DNA of 64,000 nucleotides from Leucobacter sp. wl10 (GCF_003569785.1 NZ_KZ983990.1:1-64000), one strand, 5' to 3'; positions 51,279 through 60,821 are shown, numbered from the stretch's first letter. A program made the numbers and translations. The notes: a model not told the origin generated them from the sequence alone.

Positions 51279-52552
51279 CCGCTCCCGGCACCACCCCAGG
51301 CATCTCCACGATCGAGCAGGCGGTCGCCGCGATCAGGGGCGGGCGACCCGTCATCGTCGCCGACAACGAGGACCGCGAGAACGAGGGCGACGTGATCCTC
51401 TCCGCCGAGCTCGCGACCCCCGAGACGATCGCCTGGACCGTGCATCGCTCATCGGGCCTGCTCTGCGCCCCGATGACGAACGAGGTCGCCGATCAGCTCG
51501 ACCTCCCTGTGATGGTCGAGGCGAACGAGGACATACGCGGAACGGCATACACCGTGACGGTGGACGCGGCGCACGGCGTGACGACCGGCATCAGCGCGAG
51601 CGACCGCGCCACCACGGTCCGGGCGCTCGCGAACCCCGACGCGGCACCGGGCGATGTGCGCCGTCCGGGCCACGTGCTCCCGCTGCGCGCCGTGGACGGC
51701 GGCGTGCGGGCACGCGACGGACACACCGAAGCGAGCGTCGAGCTCATGCGGCTCGCCGGCCTGCGACCCGTCGCGGTGATCGCGGAGATCGTGGCCGACG
51801 ACGGCGAGATGATGCGCCTGCCGGAGCTGATCCAGCTCGGCGCCAGCGAGAACGTGCCGGTCGTCACGATCGAGCAGCTCATTGCATACCTCAATGAGCA
51901 TGATCCAGTGACGGCCACCGCTCACCGCCCCCAGCACCGCAGCGTCAGCCTCCGCGCCAACACGCTCCTCCCCACCGAGCACGGCGAGTTGCGCGCGCTC
52001 GCCTACCGGGATCGCCGCGTGGGCGTCGACCATCTGGCGCTCATCTCGCCGACCCCCGACGGCGAGATGCCGGGCGCCGAAGCACTCGTGCGCGTGCACT
52101 CCGAGTGCATCACCGGGGAGGCGTTCGGGTCGCTCAAGTGCGAGTGCGGGCCTCAGCTCGACGCGGCGCTCGACCTCATCCGCGAGCGCGGCGGCATCGT
52201 CGTCTACCTGCGCGGGCATGAGGGTCGGGGCATCGGGCTCGCCAACAAGCTGCGCGCCTACCAGCTGCAGGAGCAGGGGCTCGACACGCTCGACGCCAAC
52301 CTGCAGCTCGGGCTGCCAGCCGACGGGCGGGATTACTCGGCCGCCGCCGAGATCCTGGCCGATCTCGGCGTGGAGCGCGTGCGACTGCTCACGAACAACC
52401 CCGACAAGGTGACGCAGCTCCGCTCCTACGGCATCGAGGTCGTCGAGCGCGTGCCCCTGCTCGTCGGCGTGACCGAGCAGAACGTCGGCTACCTCGCCGC
52501 GAAGCGGGATCGCATGGGGCACCAGCTGCCCGACGACGTGCGCGGCGCCTGA
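51275..52552 (+). CDS. ribBA: DHBP synthase / GTP cyclohydrolase II fusion
   Basis: A 425-aa RibBA. Res 10-205 are 3,4-dihydroxy-2-butanone-4-phosphate synthase (IVADNEDRENEGD, HRSSGLLCAPM, DRATTVRAL, PGHVLPLRA, GHTEASVELMRLAG) and res 210-425 are GTP cyclohydrolase II with zinc cysteines C278, C289 and C291 (HSECITGEAFGSLKCECG) and GHEGRGIGLANKLRAYQLQ. It makes both ribose- and GTP-derived precursors of riboflavin. ATG 51275 overlaps ribE by 4 bp. Confidence 0.96.
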   Translation: MTAPGTTPGISTIEQAVAAIRGGRPVIVADNEDRENEGDVILSAELATPETIAWTVHRSSGLLCAPMTNEVADQLDLPVMVEANEDIRGTAYTVTVDAAHGVTTGISASDRATTVRALANPDAAPGDVRRPGHVLPLRAVDGGVRARDGHTEASVELMRLAGLRPVAVIAEIVADDGEMMRLPELIQLGASENVPVVTIEQLIAYLNEHDPVTATAHRPQHRSVSLRANTLLPTEHGELRALAYRDRRVGVDHLALISPTPDGEMPGAEALVRVHSECITGEAFGSLKCECGPQLDAALDLIRERGGIVVYLRGHEGRGIGLANKLRAYQLQEQGLDTLDANLQLGLPADGRDYSAAAEILADLGVERVRLLTNNPDKVTQLRSYGIEVVERVPLLVGVTEQNVGYLAAKRDRMGHQLPDDVRGA

Positions 52553-52581
52553 GACCGGACGCGAGCGAAGGAGCAGTCATC

Positions 52582-53097
52582 ATGAGCGGAGCCGGAGCCC
52601 CGGACCTGACCGTCGACGCAAGCGATCTGCGTGTCGCCGTCATCGCCGGCAGCTGGCACGAGGAGATCATGTCGTCGCTGATCGACGGCGCCGAGCGGAG
52701 CGCGGCCGCGTCGGGCGCGGAGCACGAGCTGTTCCGCGTCGCGGGCGCCTTCGAGCTGCCCCTCGCCGCGCAGGCCGCACTGACATCGGTGAACGAGGGC
52801 GGGGGCGGTTTCGATGCGGCGGTCTGCCTCGGCGTGATCATCCGCGGCGGCACGCCCCACTTCGAGTACGTCTGCGCGGCGGTCACCGACGGCCTCACCC
52901 GCGTGCAGCTCGACACCGGCAAGCCCGTGGGATTCGGTGTGCTCACAACAGACACGGAGCAGCAGGCGCTGGATCGCTCGGGCCGCCCCGGCGCGCCCGA
53001 GTCGAAGGGGCGGGAGGCCGTCGAGGCCGCGCTTCATCTCGCCGTCACCGCCCGCGCCATCCGCCAGGCAGGGCTCGCCTCGCCCGACCCGTCGTAG
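52582..53097 (+). CDS. ribH: 6,7-dimethyl-8-ribityllumazine synthase
   Basis: A 171-aa lumazine synthase, forming icosahedral or pentameric capsids: RVAVIAGSWHEEIMSSLIDGA, VAGAFELPLAAQ, DAAVCLGVIIRGGTPHFEYVC, GFGVLTTDTEQQALDRSG. GAAGGAG lies 11 nt before the ATG at 52582. It is the last gene of the FMN-controlled operon. Confidence 0.96.
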   Translation: MSGAGAPDLTVDASDLRVAVIAGSWHEEIMSSLIDGAERSAAASGAEHELFRVAGAFELPLAAQAALTSVNEGGGGFDAAVCLGVIIRGGTPHFEYVCAAVTDGLTRVQLDTGKPVGFGVLTTDTEQQALDRSGRPGAPESKGREAVEAALHLAVTARAIRQAGLASPDPS

Positions 53098-53164
53098 CCC
53101 CCGAGGGTCTCGCGCACCGCCCCGGCGCCCCGGTATCGCCGGTGCTTTGCCAGCCGCGCTGGCC

Positions 53165-53170
53165 TAGAGT
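53165..53170 (+). promoter_or_regulatory. -10 box of the ABC exporter, leaderless
   Basis: TAGAGT, 7-nt spacer, GTG at 53178. It is separate from the rib operon's end. Nothing else in 53098-53164 was recognised. Confidence 0.55.
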
Positions 53171-53177
53171 TGAGGCC

Positions 53178-55184
53178 GTGGCTGGCAGACCCGACGACAC
53201 CGCAGGCACGGCAGGCAAGACCCCGACCGACCGGCGTTCCCGATCCCGAGGAGGCGCCTCCGCAGCTCGGGGGCCGCGAGCGACCCTGAGGCAGCTGCTC
53301 CCCTACCTCTTCGAGCAGCGCGGCAAACTGCTCTTCATCGCCGTCCTCAGCATCCTCGGCGCCCTCGCCTCGCTCACCCAACCGCTGCTCGTCGGCTCCG
53401 TGATCGAGCGGGTGCAACGTTCCGTCGCCCCGGGCGGGCTGCTGTGGGCGCTGGTGGCCCTCGTGCTCGTGAGCGCCCTGCTCAACAGCTACCAGCACTA
53501 CCTGCTGCAGTGCATGGGCGAGGGCGTGGTGCTGGCGAGCCGCAAGCGCCTCATCGCGAAGATCCTGCACCTGCCCATCCCCGAGTTCGACCGGCGCCGC
53601 ACCGGCGATCTCGTCTCGCGCGTGGGCAGCGACACCACCCTGCTGCGGGCCGTGCTCACCCAGGGTCTCGTCGAGGCGATCGGCGGGGCGCTGCTCTTCG
53701 TCGGCGCGCTCGTCGGCATGCTGGTCATCGATCCGCTGCTCTTCGCCGTCACCTTCGGGGTCGTGTTCGTGGCGATCGCGGTCGTGGTGGCGCTCTCGGC
53801 GAGGATCCGGCCGGCGGTGCTCCGGTCGCAGGAGAAGGTGGGCGACCTCGCGGCGGCCGTGGACCGGGCGATCGGTTCGGTGCGCACGATCCGCGCCGCG
53901 GGCGCCGCCGAGCGGGAGCAGCGCGCGATCGAGGGCGAGGCGGCCGAGGCCTACCGGCTCGGGATCCGGGTGGCCCGCATCTCGGCGCTCATCGTGCCGG
54001 TCTCGTTCATCGCGATGCAGGTGTCGTTCCTCGCGGTGCTGGGCCTCGGCGGCTTCCGGGTGGCGACCGGGGTCATCACGATCGCGCAGCTGGTCACCTT
54101 CATCATCTTCCTGTTCCTTATGGTGATGCCGCTGGGGCAGGCCTTCGGCGCGATCTCGGCCGTCAACCAGGCGCTCGGCGCGCTCGGCCGCATCCAGGAG
54201 ATCACCGCCCTGCCCGTCGAGACGGAGCGCGACGCGCAGTTGTCGCCGCTCGGGCGCATCGTGCCCCTCGCCGGTTCAGGCCTCGACGACTCCCCGGCGA
54301 TCCGGCTCTCCGAGGTGCGCTTCGCGTACCGGTCGGCGGCTCCCGAGCGCGCCGACGCCCGGGAGCTGGTGCGCGGTGGACGCGGATCGAGCCGGCGCGA
54401 CGCCGAGGCCGCTCCGGCCGAGATCGTGGAGACGCCGGTGCTGCACGGAGTCAGCTTCGAGGTGCCCCGCGGGTCGCGGGTCGCCCTCGTCGGCCCGTCC
54501 GGAGCGGGCAAGTCGACCGTGCTGTCGCTCATCGAGCGCTTCTACGACCCCGACCGGGGCGCGATCTCGCTCTACGGCGCCGACCTGCGCACCCTGGACC
54601 GCTCCGAGGTGCGCACCCAGCTGGGCTACGTGGAGCAGGACGCCCCCGTGCTGGCGGGCAGCCTGCGCGACAACCTCAGAATCACCGCCCCGGACGCCTC
54701 GGACGCGGCGTGCGAGCGCGTGCTGCGCGCCGTGAACCTGGGCGGGCTGCTGGACCGCTCCGGATCGGCGGTCGCGCGCGCGGACGCCGCGGCGCGCTCC
54801 GGCGCCGAGCTCTCGGCCGCGCTCGACACGCAGGTGGGCGAGAAGGGGATCATGCTGTCGGGCGGCGAGAAGCAGCGTCTCGCGATCGCGCGCGCCCTCC
54901 TCGCGGCGCCTCCGATCCTGCTGCTCGACGAGTCGACGGCGAGCCTCGACGGCGTCAACGAGCGCCTCATGCGCGACGCCCTCGACTCCGTTGCCACGGG
55001 GCGCACGCTCGTGGTGATCGCGCACCGCCTCTCGACCGTGATCGACTCCGACAAGATCGTGGTGCTCGACGCCGGCCGGGTCGTGGGCGAGGGCACCCAC
55101 GCCGAGCTGCTGGAGTCGACGCCCCTCTACCGCGAACTGGCCCGGCACCAGCTGCTGGTGCCCGAGGACAGCGCGTCCGCGTGA
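53178..55184 (+). CDS. ABC transporter, fused TM-ATPase (exporter type IV)
   Basis: A 668-aa half transporter: N-terminal Arg/Pro tail (1-45), six TM domain (about 45-335), then an NBD with Walker A GPSGAGKST (near 438), signature LSGGEKQ (near 560) and LLLDESTASLD (near 580). A linker insertion at 390-415 is Ala/Arg-rich and atypical. It acts as a homodimer at the inner membrane and exports lipid, drug or peptide; substrate unknown. Start GTG 53178 from the -10 box spacing. Confidence 0.93.
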   Translation: MAGRPDDTAGTAGKTPTDRRSRSRGGASAARGPRATLRQLLPYLFEQRGKLLFIAVLSILGALASLTQPLLVGSVIERVQRSVAPGGLLWALVALVLVSALLNSYQHYLLQCMGEGVVLASRKRLIAKILHLPIPEFDRRRTGDLVSRVGSDTTLLRAVLTQGLVEAIGGALLFVGALVGMLVIDPLLFAVTFGVVFVAIAVVVALSARIRPAVLRSQEKVGDLAAAVDRAIGSVRTIRAAGAAEREQRAIEGEAAEAYRLGIRVARISALIVPVSFIAMQVSFLAVLGLGGFRVATGVITIAQLVTFIIFLFLMVMPLGQAFGAISAVNQALGALGRIQEITALPVETERDAQLSPLGRIVPLAGSGLDDSPAIRLSEVRFAYRSAAPERADARELVRGGRGSSRRDAEAAPAEIVETPVLHGVSFEVPRGSRVALVGPSGAGKSTVLSLIERFYDPDRGAISLYGADLRTLDRSEVRTQLGYVEQDAPVLAGSLRDNLRITAPDASDAACERVLRAVNLGGLLDRSGSAVARADAAARSGAELSAALDTQVGEKGIMLSGGEKQRLAIARALLAAPPILLLDESTASLDGVNERLMRDALDSVATGRTLVVIAHRLSTVIDSDKIVVLDAGRVVGEGTHAELLESTPLYRELARHQLLVPEDSASA

Positions 55185-55236
55185 CGGCGGCGGCCCGTCG
55201 CCCGCGGCAGCGGTTTCACACAGGGAGACGGGATCG

Positions 55237-56346
55237 CTACGAGCGGCGCAGCGCCCAGTCGAACCGCGGCTCGACCACCGCGCTGAACGCCCGCGGCGAC
55301 CACGCCATCGACAACAGCACCGCGATCACGATCCCGAGCGCGACGATGGCCAGCAGCCCCGGCGCGCCGACCGCGCCGATCCGGTCGATCGCGCCCGTCT
55401 GGCGGAGCACCCAGATCACCACCCCGTGCAGCAGGTACACGTACAGGGTGCGGGTGCCCCACACCGTCATCCTCCCCTTCCCGCGTGGGGTCACGATCAG
55501 CAGTGCGAGGGTCATCGCCGCGGCCACCGCCATGAGCGCCGCGGCGACCCCCGCGCCGCCCAGCATCACCCAGCCCCACCGGTCCGGCAGCCAGTCGCCG
55601 ATCGGAGCGTTCGCGAACAGCCACGTGTAGTCGTCGCGCCACGTCAGCCACGTGTCGATGCGCCAGAACTCGCGCAGCCGCGGCGTCAGCGCGAAGACGA
55701 GCGCCACGGCGCCGAGCAGCGCCCACGCTCCCGCGAGCGCGCCGCGCGACGGCCGCGCGAACCACTGCCCCTCGAGCCAGCCGCGCTCGCGGATCAGCCA
55801 GCCCGCGACGAAGAAGGGCAGGAAGGCGAGCGTGCGCGACGCGGAGAACTGGGTGCCGATCGCCGGCAGGATCCCCGAGGCCAGCGCGATGAGGATCGAG
55901 GTCAGCAGCGGCCGCCGCAGCTTCGCGATCCAGGGCAGCAGGATACGCATCGTGGCGAGCGTCACGAGGAACCACAGCGTCCAGGCCGGGGCGACCAGGA
56001 AGTTCTGGCCTGGGGTCTTGCCCTCCACCGCGAAGCGGATCAGGGCCCAGATCCCCTCCCACGTCAGCCAGACGACGATCAGCTGAATGGTGGAGCGGAT
56101 CACCTTGAGCGACGGCTCCGCTCGCGAGAACATGCCCGAGAGCAGGATCACGGCGGGCATGTGGAAGAGGAAGATGTAGGCGTACAGCGCGAAGCCGAGC
56201 TGCGAATCGACGCGCACCGTCGAGACGGCGTGGGCGACCACCACGAGAACGATCAGCAGGAATCGGGCGTTGTCCCAGGCTGCGATGCGCGGTTTCGAGG
56301 CGGGCGATGCGGTCGCGGCGGTCGGCGCGGTCGGATGCTCGGTCAC
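55237..56346 (-). CDS. Acyltransferase family 3 membrane protein
   Basis: A 369-aa, ten-TM protein: RIAAWDNARFLLIVLVVVAHAVS (family signature, with the catalytic His), FLFHMPAVILLSGMFSR, APAWTLWFLVTLATMR, AGWLIRERGW and a late TRTLYVYLLHGVVIWV. It resembles OafA/OPF-type O-acyltransferases acting on wall or exported glycans. Start GTG 56346 is decided by TAGGCT 6 nt upstream; GTG 56352 would precede the expected transcript start. It is convergent with the ABC exporter gene (gap 52 bp). Confidence 0.9.
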   Translation of the reverse strand: MTEHPTAPTAATASPASKPRIAAWDNARFLLIVLVVVAHAVSTVRVDSQLGFALYAYIFLFHMPAVILLSGMFSRAEPSLKVIRSTIQLIVVWLTWEGIWALIRFAVEGKTPGQNFLVAPAWTLWFLVTLATMRILLPWIAKLRRPLLTSILIALASGILPAIGTQFSASRTLAFLPFFVAGWLIRERGWLEGQWFARPSRGALAGAWALLGAVALVFALTPRLREFWRIDTWLTWRDDYTWLFANAPIGDWLPDRWGWVMLGGAGVAAALMAVAAAMTLALLIVTPRGKGRMTVWGTRTLYVYLLHGVVIWVLRQTGAIDRIGAVGAPGLLAIVALGIVIAVLLSMAWSPRAFSAVVEPRFDWALRRS

Positions 56347-56542
56347 CCCCACAGCCTATGCGAGCGGTCCTCCTGTGTATTCGGGCGCTCCCGGGGCTCC
56401 CGGCGAGACGAGCCGCATTCCACAGCATCTCGCTGATTCAGCGCGGTCTGGCGAGATGGCGGGGGTGAAGACGGGCCGGGGCCTGCGCCGAGTGCACGCC
56501 CGGGCGCGCGAATAGGGCGAGTTCGGAGAAACCGGGAAACGG

Positions 56543-56614
56543 AGCCGCCTGTCGGATTTGAACCGACGACCTGTTCTTTACGAGGGAACTGCTCTACCCC
56601 TGAGCTAAGGCGGC
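56543..56614 (-). tRNA. tRNA-Thr (CGU)
   Basis: The minus strand reads GCCGCCT ... AGGCGGC as a 7-bp acceptor, D-arm GCTC/GAGC, anticodon loop CTCGTAA (anticodon CGT, codon ACG), and T-arm GTCGG/CCGAC. CCA is not encoded. The last anticodon-stem pair (31-39) is C-A, an unusual mismatch. Confidence 0.92.
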
Positions 56615-56716
56615 GGAGTGCGGGATCGCTCTCGCACACAAGCAACCACTTTAGCACGCCGTCCGGGCGGACTTCGCACGCGCGAGCGGCGGCCCCGGCG
56701 CGGCGCGGATCCCGAA

Positions 56717-56749
56717 CCGGCCGCGGTTCACCCCCGGAACCGCGGCCGG
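56717..56749 (-). terminator. Terminator of the TAP-like hydrolase gene
   Basis: CCGGCCGCGGTTC (56717-56729) with GAACCGCGGCCGG (56737-56749), a perfect 13-bp stem and 7-nt loop, 12 bp past the stop of the minus-strand hydrolase gene. GAACCGCGG occurs once more directly after it. Confidence 0.6.
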
Positions 56750-56760
56750 GAACCGCGGCG

Positions 56761-58329
56761 CTACGAGCAGCGGAGATCGCCTTCAGGAACGGCGCCGGTC
56801 AGCAGGTAGTCGTCCACCGCGCGGTTGACGCACTCGTTCTTCCCGTAGGCGGTGTGCCCCTCTCCCACGTAGGTGACGAGCACGCCGCTCTCGAGCTGCT
56901 GCGCGAGCGATTCGGCCCAGCGGTAGGGAGTCGCGGGGTCTCCCGTGGTGCCGACGACGAGGATCGGGCCGGCGCCGGCGGCCGTCACGCCGGGGCGATC
57001 CTCCACGCCCTGCACCGGCCAGGCTGCGCACGCGATATCGCCGTATCCCTGGAACCGGCCGATCGTCGGGGCGATCCTGTCGAGCTCGGCCGCCTGCGCG
57101 CGCATGCGTGCGGCGTCGAGGCCGCGCGGGTAGTCGAGGCAGTTGACGGCCGAGAACGCCTCGGTGGAGTTGCCGAGATACCGGCCGTCGGCGCGGTCGT
57201 AGTAGGAGTCGGCGAGCGAGAGCGCGACGTCGGCCTCGCCCCGACCGACCGTCTCGAAGAGGTCGTCGAGATAGCCCCAGCTGCTCCGCGCGTACAGGGG
57301 CGTGACGATCGCCGTGAGCATCGTGTCGACCGAGAGCGTGCGCCCATCGGATCCCCGCAGCGGTTGCCGGTCGAGCCGGTCGAGCAGCGAGCCGATGCTC
57401 GCCATGGCCTCGTCCGCCGTGCCGGTGAAGGGGCAGCCGCGTCGCTGCACGCAGTCCTCGGCGTAGACGCGGAGAGCGCGCTCGAAGCCGCGGGTCTGCT
57501 CGCGCACGACGTCGGTCAACCCGGTGGCGGGGTCCATCGCACCGTCGAGCACCATGCGGCCCGCGCGCTCCGGGTAGGCGTCGGCGTAGCGCGCTCCGAT
57601 GTAGGTGCCGTAGGAGAAGCCCAGGTAGTTGAGCTTCGAGTCGCCCGCGATCGCGCGCAGCATGTCGAGGTCGCGCACGGTCGAGGCCGTGTCGACGGTG
57701 CCGAGCAGCGCGCCCGTGCCCCGCGCGCAGGCCCCGCCGAACGCCCGCGCCTCCTCGAGCGAGGCGGCGATCCACTCGTCGCTGCCCCGCTCCAGCCCGG
57801 CGTCGTCCCCGACGCCGAAGAGGTACTCGTCCATGCCGGCCGCGTCGTAGCAGCGCACCGGCGTCGAGTCTGCGACCCCGCGCGGGTCCCAGCCGATCAC
57901 GTCGTACGCGCGCCGCACCGACTCCGGAACCACCGAGTCGACGCTGTTCGCCACGTACTGGGCGCCCGAGGCGCCGGGGCCCCCGGGGTTCACGAAGAGC
58001 GTGCCCTTCGGATCGCCACCCGTGGCCGGGCGCTTCATCAGGCGCAGGGTGATGCGCTCGCCGCCCGGATCGCCCCAGTCGAGCGGCGCGTACACGTCGG
58101 CGCACTGCAACCCCCCGCCGCAGTCCCCCCAGTTCGGCTGCTGAGCGCCGAACCCGGCGACCGTCGCCTCGGGCTCGGCCGGAAGCGGCCCTGGCCCCTC
58201 CGCGGCGTCCGATCCCGAGAACAGCGGAAGGATCCCCCACCCGGAGAACCCGAGCGCGCACACGACGAGGATCACGGCCGCCACCCGCCACCCGCGGCGC
58301 CCCGGCGAGGCCGCCCCGGCTCCGCTCAC
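56761..58329 (-). CDS. TAP-like alpha/beta-hydrolase (tripeptidyl aminopeptidase family)
   Basis: A 522-aa secreted or membrane-anchored hydrolase. One TM/signal segment is at res 15-38, the oxyanion strand NPGGPGASG at 114-122, the nucleophile S239 in GFSYGTY, and a C-terminal TAP-like domain with TTGDPATPYRWA (Asp) and GEGHTAYG (His). Cysteine pairs fit an extracytoplasmic location. It resembles Streptomyces SlpD/SlpE/Tap, which release N-terminal tripeptides. Start GTG 58329 overlaps the holB stop by 4 bp. Confidence 0.92.
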   Translation of the reverse strand: MSGAGAASPGRRGWRVAAVILVVCALGFSGWGILPLFSGSDAAEGPGPLPAEPEATVAGFGAQQPNWGDCGGGLQCADVYAPLDWGDPGGERITLRLMKRPATGGDPKGTLFVNPGGPGASGAQYVANSVDSVVPESVRRAYDVIGWDPRGVADSTPVRCYDAAGMDEYLFGVGDDAGLERGSDEWIAASLEEARAFGGACARGTGALLGTVDTASTVRDLDMLRAIAGDSKLNYLGFSYGTYIGARYADAYPERAGRMVLDGAMDPATGLTDVVREQTRGFERALRVYAEDCVQRRGCPFTGTADEAMASIGSLLDRLDRQPLRGSDGRTLSVDTMLTAIVTPLYARSSWGYLDDLFETVGRGEADVALSLADSYYDRADGRYLGNSTEAFSAVNCLDYPRGLDAARMRAQAAELDRIAPTIGRFQGYGDIACAAWPVQGVEDRPGVTAAGAGPILVVGTTGDPATPYRWAESLAQQLESGVLVTYVGEGHTAYGKNECVNRAVDDYLLTGAVPEGDLRCS

Positions 58330-59516
58330 GCCGGATCACCCCCCAGGAGCACGCTCGCGAACAGCGCCTCGAGCACCAGCCCCGGCGTGATGCCCCGGGA
58401 GAGTCGTTCCCGCGCCGTCTCGACCGCGCCCACGGCGGCGAGCGCGCGGCTCGCGCCCCAGCCCTCGGCCAGCTCCGAGATGCGGGGCTCCTGCTCGCGG
58501 TTGATCAGCTCGACGTGCGCCGCCGGGCCGCCAGTCTCGCCGCTCGCCGCCTGACGCTGCTCGACCGAGATCAGCGCCGTCAGCAGCACGTCCCGGTAGA
58601 GCGACAGCAGGTCGGTGAGGATGCGGTCGACGCCGTCGCGCAGGCTCCGGGTGGCGCGGCGCTTCTGATCCTCCTCCAGCGCGCGCATCTGGGCGCGCAT
58701 CTGGGGCGGGATCGCGGCGCCGGGCGCCAGTCCGAGGCTGCGCATGGCGTCCTCCCGCTCCTGCGCATCGAGCTGCTCCGTGAGCGCCTCCGCGTCGGCC
58801 TTCGCGACGCCCGCGAGAGAGGCCGCGGCCGCCATCGCGTCGCCGATCGTGTCGATGGCCAGCGCGACCGCGATCGTGCGGTCGCGGCGCTGCATGGCGT
58901 CCGGATCGCTGGCGAGACGCCGGGCCATGCCGATATGGTTCTGCGCGAGCCGCGCGGCCCGTTCGGCGGCGGCGGGATCGATGCCGTCGCGCGCGTGGAG
59001 CAGTTCGGCGATGTCCGCCGGGCCGGGAGTCACGAGGCGCAGCGAGCGCGCCCGCGATCGGATCGTCGGCAGCAGATCGGCCTCGCTGGGGGCGCAGAGC
59101 ACCCAGATGGTGCGCTCCGGAGGCTCCTCGAGGGCTTTGAGCAGCACGTTGGAGGTGCGCTCGGGCATGCGATCCGCGTCCTCGATCACGATCACCCGAT
59201 AGCGGCCCTCAGCCGGCGCGTAGTGCGCCGTCGTCACGATCTCGCGGGCGGCCTTGATGTCGATGAGCAGCTTCTGGGTCGTGAGCACCCCGAGATCGGG
59301 GTGCGTGCGCGCCCGCACCTGCTCGTACACGGCGTCGCGATCCGCCTCGTCGCGCGCGATGAGCGCAGCCGCGAAGCGGAAGGCGATGTTGGATCGCCCC
59401 GAGCCCGGCGGGCCCGTGACGAGCCAGGCGTGCGCAGGGGAACCGCCCGGCTCGGAAGCCCGCTGCAGCGTCTGCACGGCCTCCGTCTGCCCCACGATCT
59501 CAGCCCAGAAGTTCAC
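58326..59516 (-). CDS. holB: DNA polymerase III subunit delta'
   Basis: A 396-aa clamp-loader subunit: VNFWAEIVGQTEAVQTLQRA, the P-loop GPPGSGRS (res 35-42, Lys replaced by Arg as in inactive delta'), TTQKLLIDIKAAREIV, VIEDADRMPERTSNVLLKALEEPP and SRARSLRL. It has the delta' arginine finger (SRAR) but does not hydrolyse ATP. Start GTG 59516: TACGCT lies 6 nt upstream (leaderless). No tmk gene precedes it, unlike many actinobacteria. Confidence 0.93.
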   Translation of the reverse strand: MNFWAEIVGQTEAVQTLQRASEPGGSPAHAWLVTGPPGSGRSNIAFRFAAALIARDEADRDAVYEQVRARTHPDLGVLTTQKLLIDIKAAREIVTTAHYAPAEGRYRVIVIEDADRMPERTSNVLLKALEEPPERTIWVLCAPSEADLLPTIRSRARSLRLVTPGPADIAELLHARDGIDPAAAERAARLAQNHIGMARRLASDPDAMQRRDRTIAVALAIDTIGDAMAAAASLAGVAKADAEALTEQLDAQEREDAMRSLGLAPGAAIPPQMRAQMRALEEDQKRRATRSLRDGVDRILTDLLSLYRDVLLTALISVEQRQAASGETGGPAAHVELINREQEPRISELAEGWGASRALAAVGAVETARERLSRGITPGLVLEALFASVLLGGDPA

Positions 59517-59999
59517 CCGAGAAGCGTATCGCGGGCCTCTGACAGGGAGCATCGCGGCGCTGGCGACCCCGCCGCCGCGATGCGTCGTCCGGCGCGGTTG
59601 CCGGGGTGAAGATTCGGGTGAGGGTGTGCCCTCGGGCGTCCCGGAACTCGCGGCGGGCTCCTATGATCGATTTCAGGTTGAAACCCAATCCCCCGGGTGG
59701 AGAACCGATTCCGAGCGGCAATCCCCCGTCGCGAGGAAGAGCAGCCCCCGGCCCTGTCCCCCAGGCCACCGGGGGTTCTTCTCTGCCCGGGGGCGACTCG
59801 GGGTCGGGGCGCCCAGCGCCCGCGGATCCCGCCCGCCCAGCGCCGGCTTCCCCGCCCGCCTCCCGCCCGCGGATCCCGCCCGCCTCGATCCGTGTGCGCC
59901 TTTCGGAGGGTTCACACGAGCCGAAGCGGCAGGAAGGCGCACACGGATCGCAGGGACGGCACGGGGCGACTCGGGACAGTGCAGCACGAGCGGCGCGCC
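59517..59999. other. Gene-free spacer with repeats
   Basis: A 483-bp stretch between holB and the IMPACT gene with no supported gene. It contains the palindrome at 59886-59950, and a 20-bp direct repeat GCCCGCGGATCCCGCCCGCC (59818-59837 and 59865-59884). TATGAT near 59661 looks like a -10, but no gene follows in a useful frame. Confidence 0.6.
59886..59950. repeat. 65-bp intergenic palindrome, copy 2
   Basis: The same 17-bp arms CGATCCGTGTGCGCCTT/complement as at 37891-37955 and again a 31-nt loop. Loops share about 19 of 31 positions, so arms and total length are kept while loops vary. Confidence 0.9.
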
Positions 60000-60629
60000 C
60001 TACGGCAGGTCCGCATAGGCGGCCCCGCCGAGCACCGCCTCTGCCGTTCCGGCGCTCAGTTCGGCGGCGAGCGCTACGAGCGCCTCCGCCTCGTCCTCGG
60101 CGACGAGGTACCGGCGCTCCACGCGATCGCGGTACTCCACGGCGCCCACACCGTAGCCCCGGCGCCGCGCCTCGGCCTCGATCTGCGGCGCAGACTCGTA
60201 GCCGGCCGTCACCGTCGCCTCGCGTCGCAGCCCCCTGCGCACACGCGGAGCGCGCAGCACCGCCTCGGCGACCGCCGCCCGGTAGGCGCGGGTGAGGCCG
60301 CCGGCGCCCAGCAGCACACCCCCGAAGTAGCGGGTGACCACCGCGACGACGTCGCTCAGTCCCGCGGAGACCAGCGCGTCGAGCATCGGCGCCCCCGCGG
60401 TGCCGCTGGGCTCGCCGTCGTCGTTGGATCGCTGCACCCGCCCGTCCGGGCCGAGCACGAACGCCGAGCAGTGGTGCCGGGCCCGGGGATGCTCCGCCCG
60501 CGCTCGCGCGATCGCCTCGCGCGCCTCCGCCTCGTCCGCCACTCGCTCGAGGCGGGCGAGAAAGCGTGAGCGCGAGATCTCGACCTCCGCATCGACCGTT
60601 CCAGCGACCGTCTCGTACTCCGCGCGCAC
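60000..60629 (-). CDS. IMPACT/YigZ family protein
   Basis: A 209-aa protein: EISRSRFLARLERVADEAEAREAI, HPRARHHCSAFVLGPDG, RSNDDGEPSGTAGAPMLDAL (the family signature) and VVAVVTRYFGGVLLGAGGLTRAY, then a C-terminal ferredoxin-like domain. The function is poorly known; E. coli YigZ and yeast Yih1 relatives are linked to translation control. GTG 60629 is placed by GAGGAT 6 nt upstream. It is divergent from the S4 gene. Confidence 0.92.
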   Translation of the reverse strand: MRAEYETVAGTVDAEVEISRSRFLARLERVADEAEAREAIARARAEHPRARHHCSAFVLGPDGRVQRSNDDGEPSGTAGAPMLDALVSAGLSDVVAVVTRYFGGVLLGAGGLTRAYRAAVAEAVLRAPRVRRGLRREATVTAGYESAPQIEAEARRRGYGVGAVEYRDRVERRYLVAEDEAEALVALAAELSAGTAEAVLGGAAYADLP

Positions 60630-60660
60630 ACCTCCATCCTCTCAGGCCGCGCGATCCTGT

Positions 60661-60702
60661 GCCGCAGGGGCGGGATCGGCCGCCGCAGGGGCGGGACCGG
60701 CC
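60661..60702 (+). repeat. Two 21-bp tandem repeats
   Basis: Units 60661-60681 and 60682-60702 differ at one base (T/C at position 16 of the unit), with a partial third unit after. They lie in the 192-bp divergent spacer upstream of the S4 gene. Confidence 0.8.
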
Positions 60703-60808
60703 GCCGCCCCCGCGCCCCCGCCGCCCCCGCGACCCGCGAGCGGAACCTGCCGACCGAGTCATCGACGCGGGCGCCCCGGCACGAGGCGTCTCGACCGGGA
60801 ATCCCCGG

Positions 60809-60814
60809 TACCAT
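60809..60814 (+). promoter_or_regulatory. -10 box of the S4 gene, leaderless
   Basis: TACCAT, 7-nt spacer, ATG at 60822. This spacing favours ATG over the in-frame GTG at 60816. Confidence 0.5.
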
Positions 60815-60821
60815 CGTGGAC

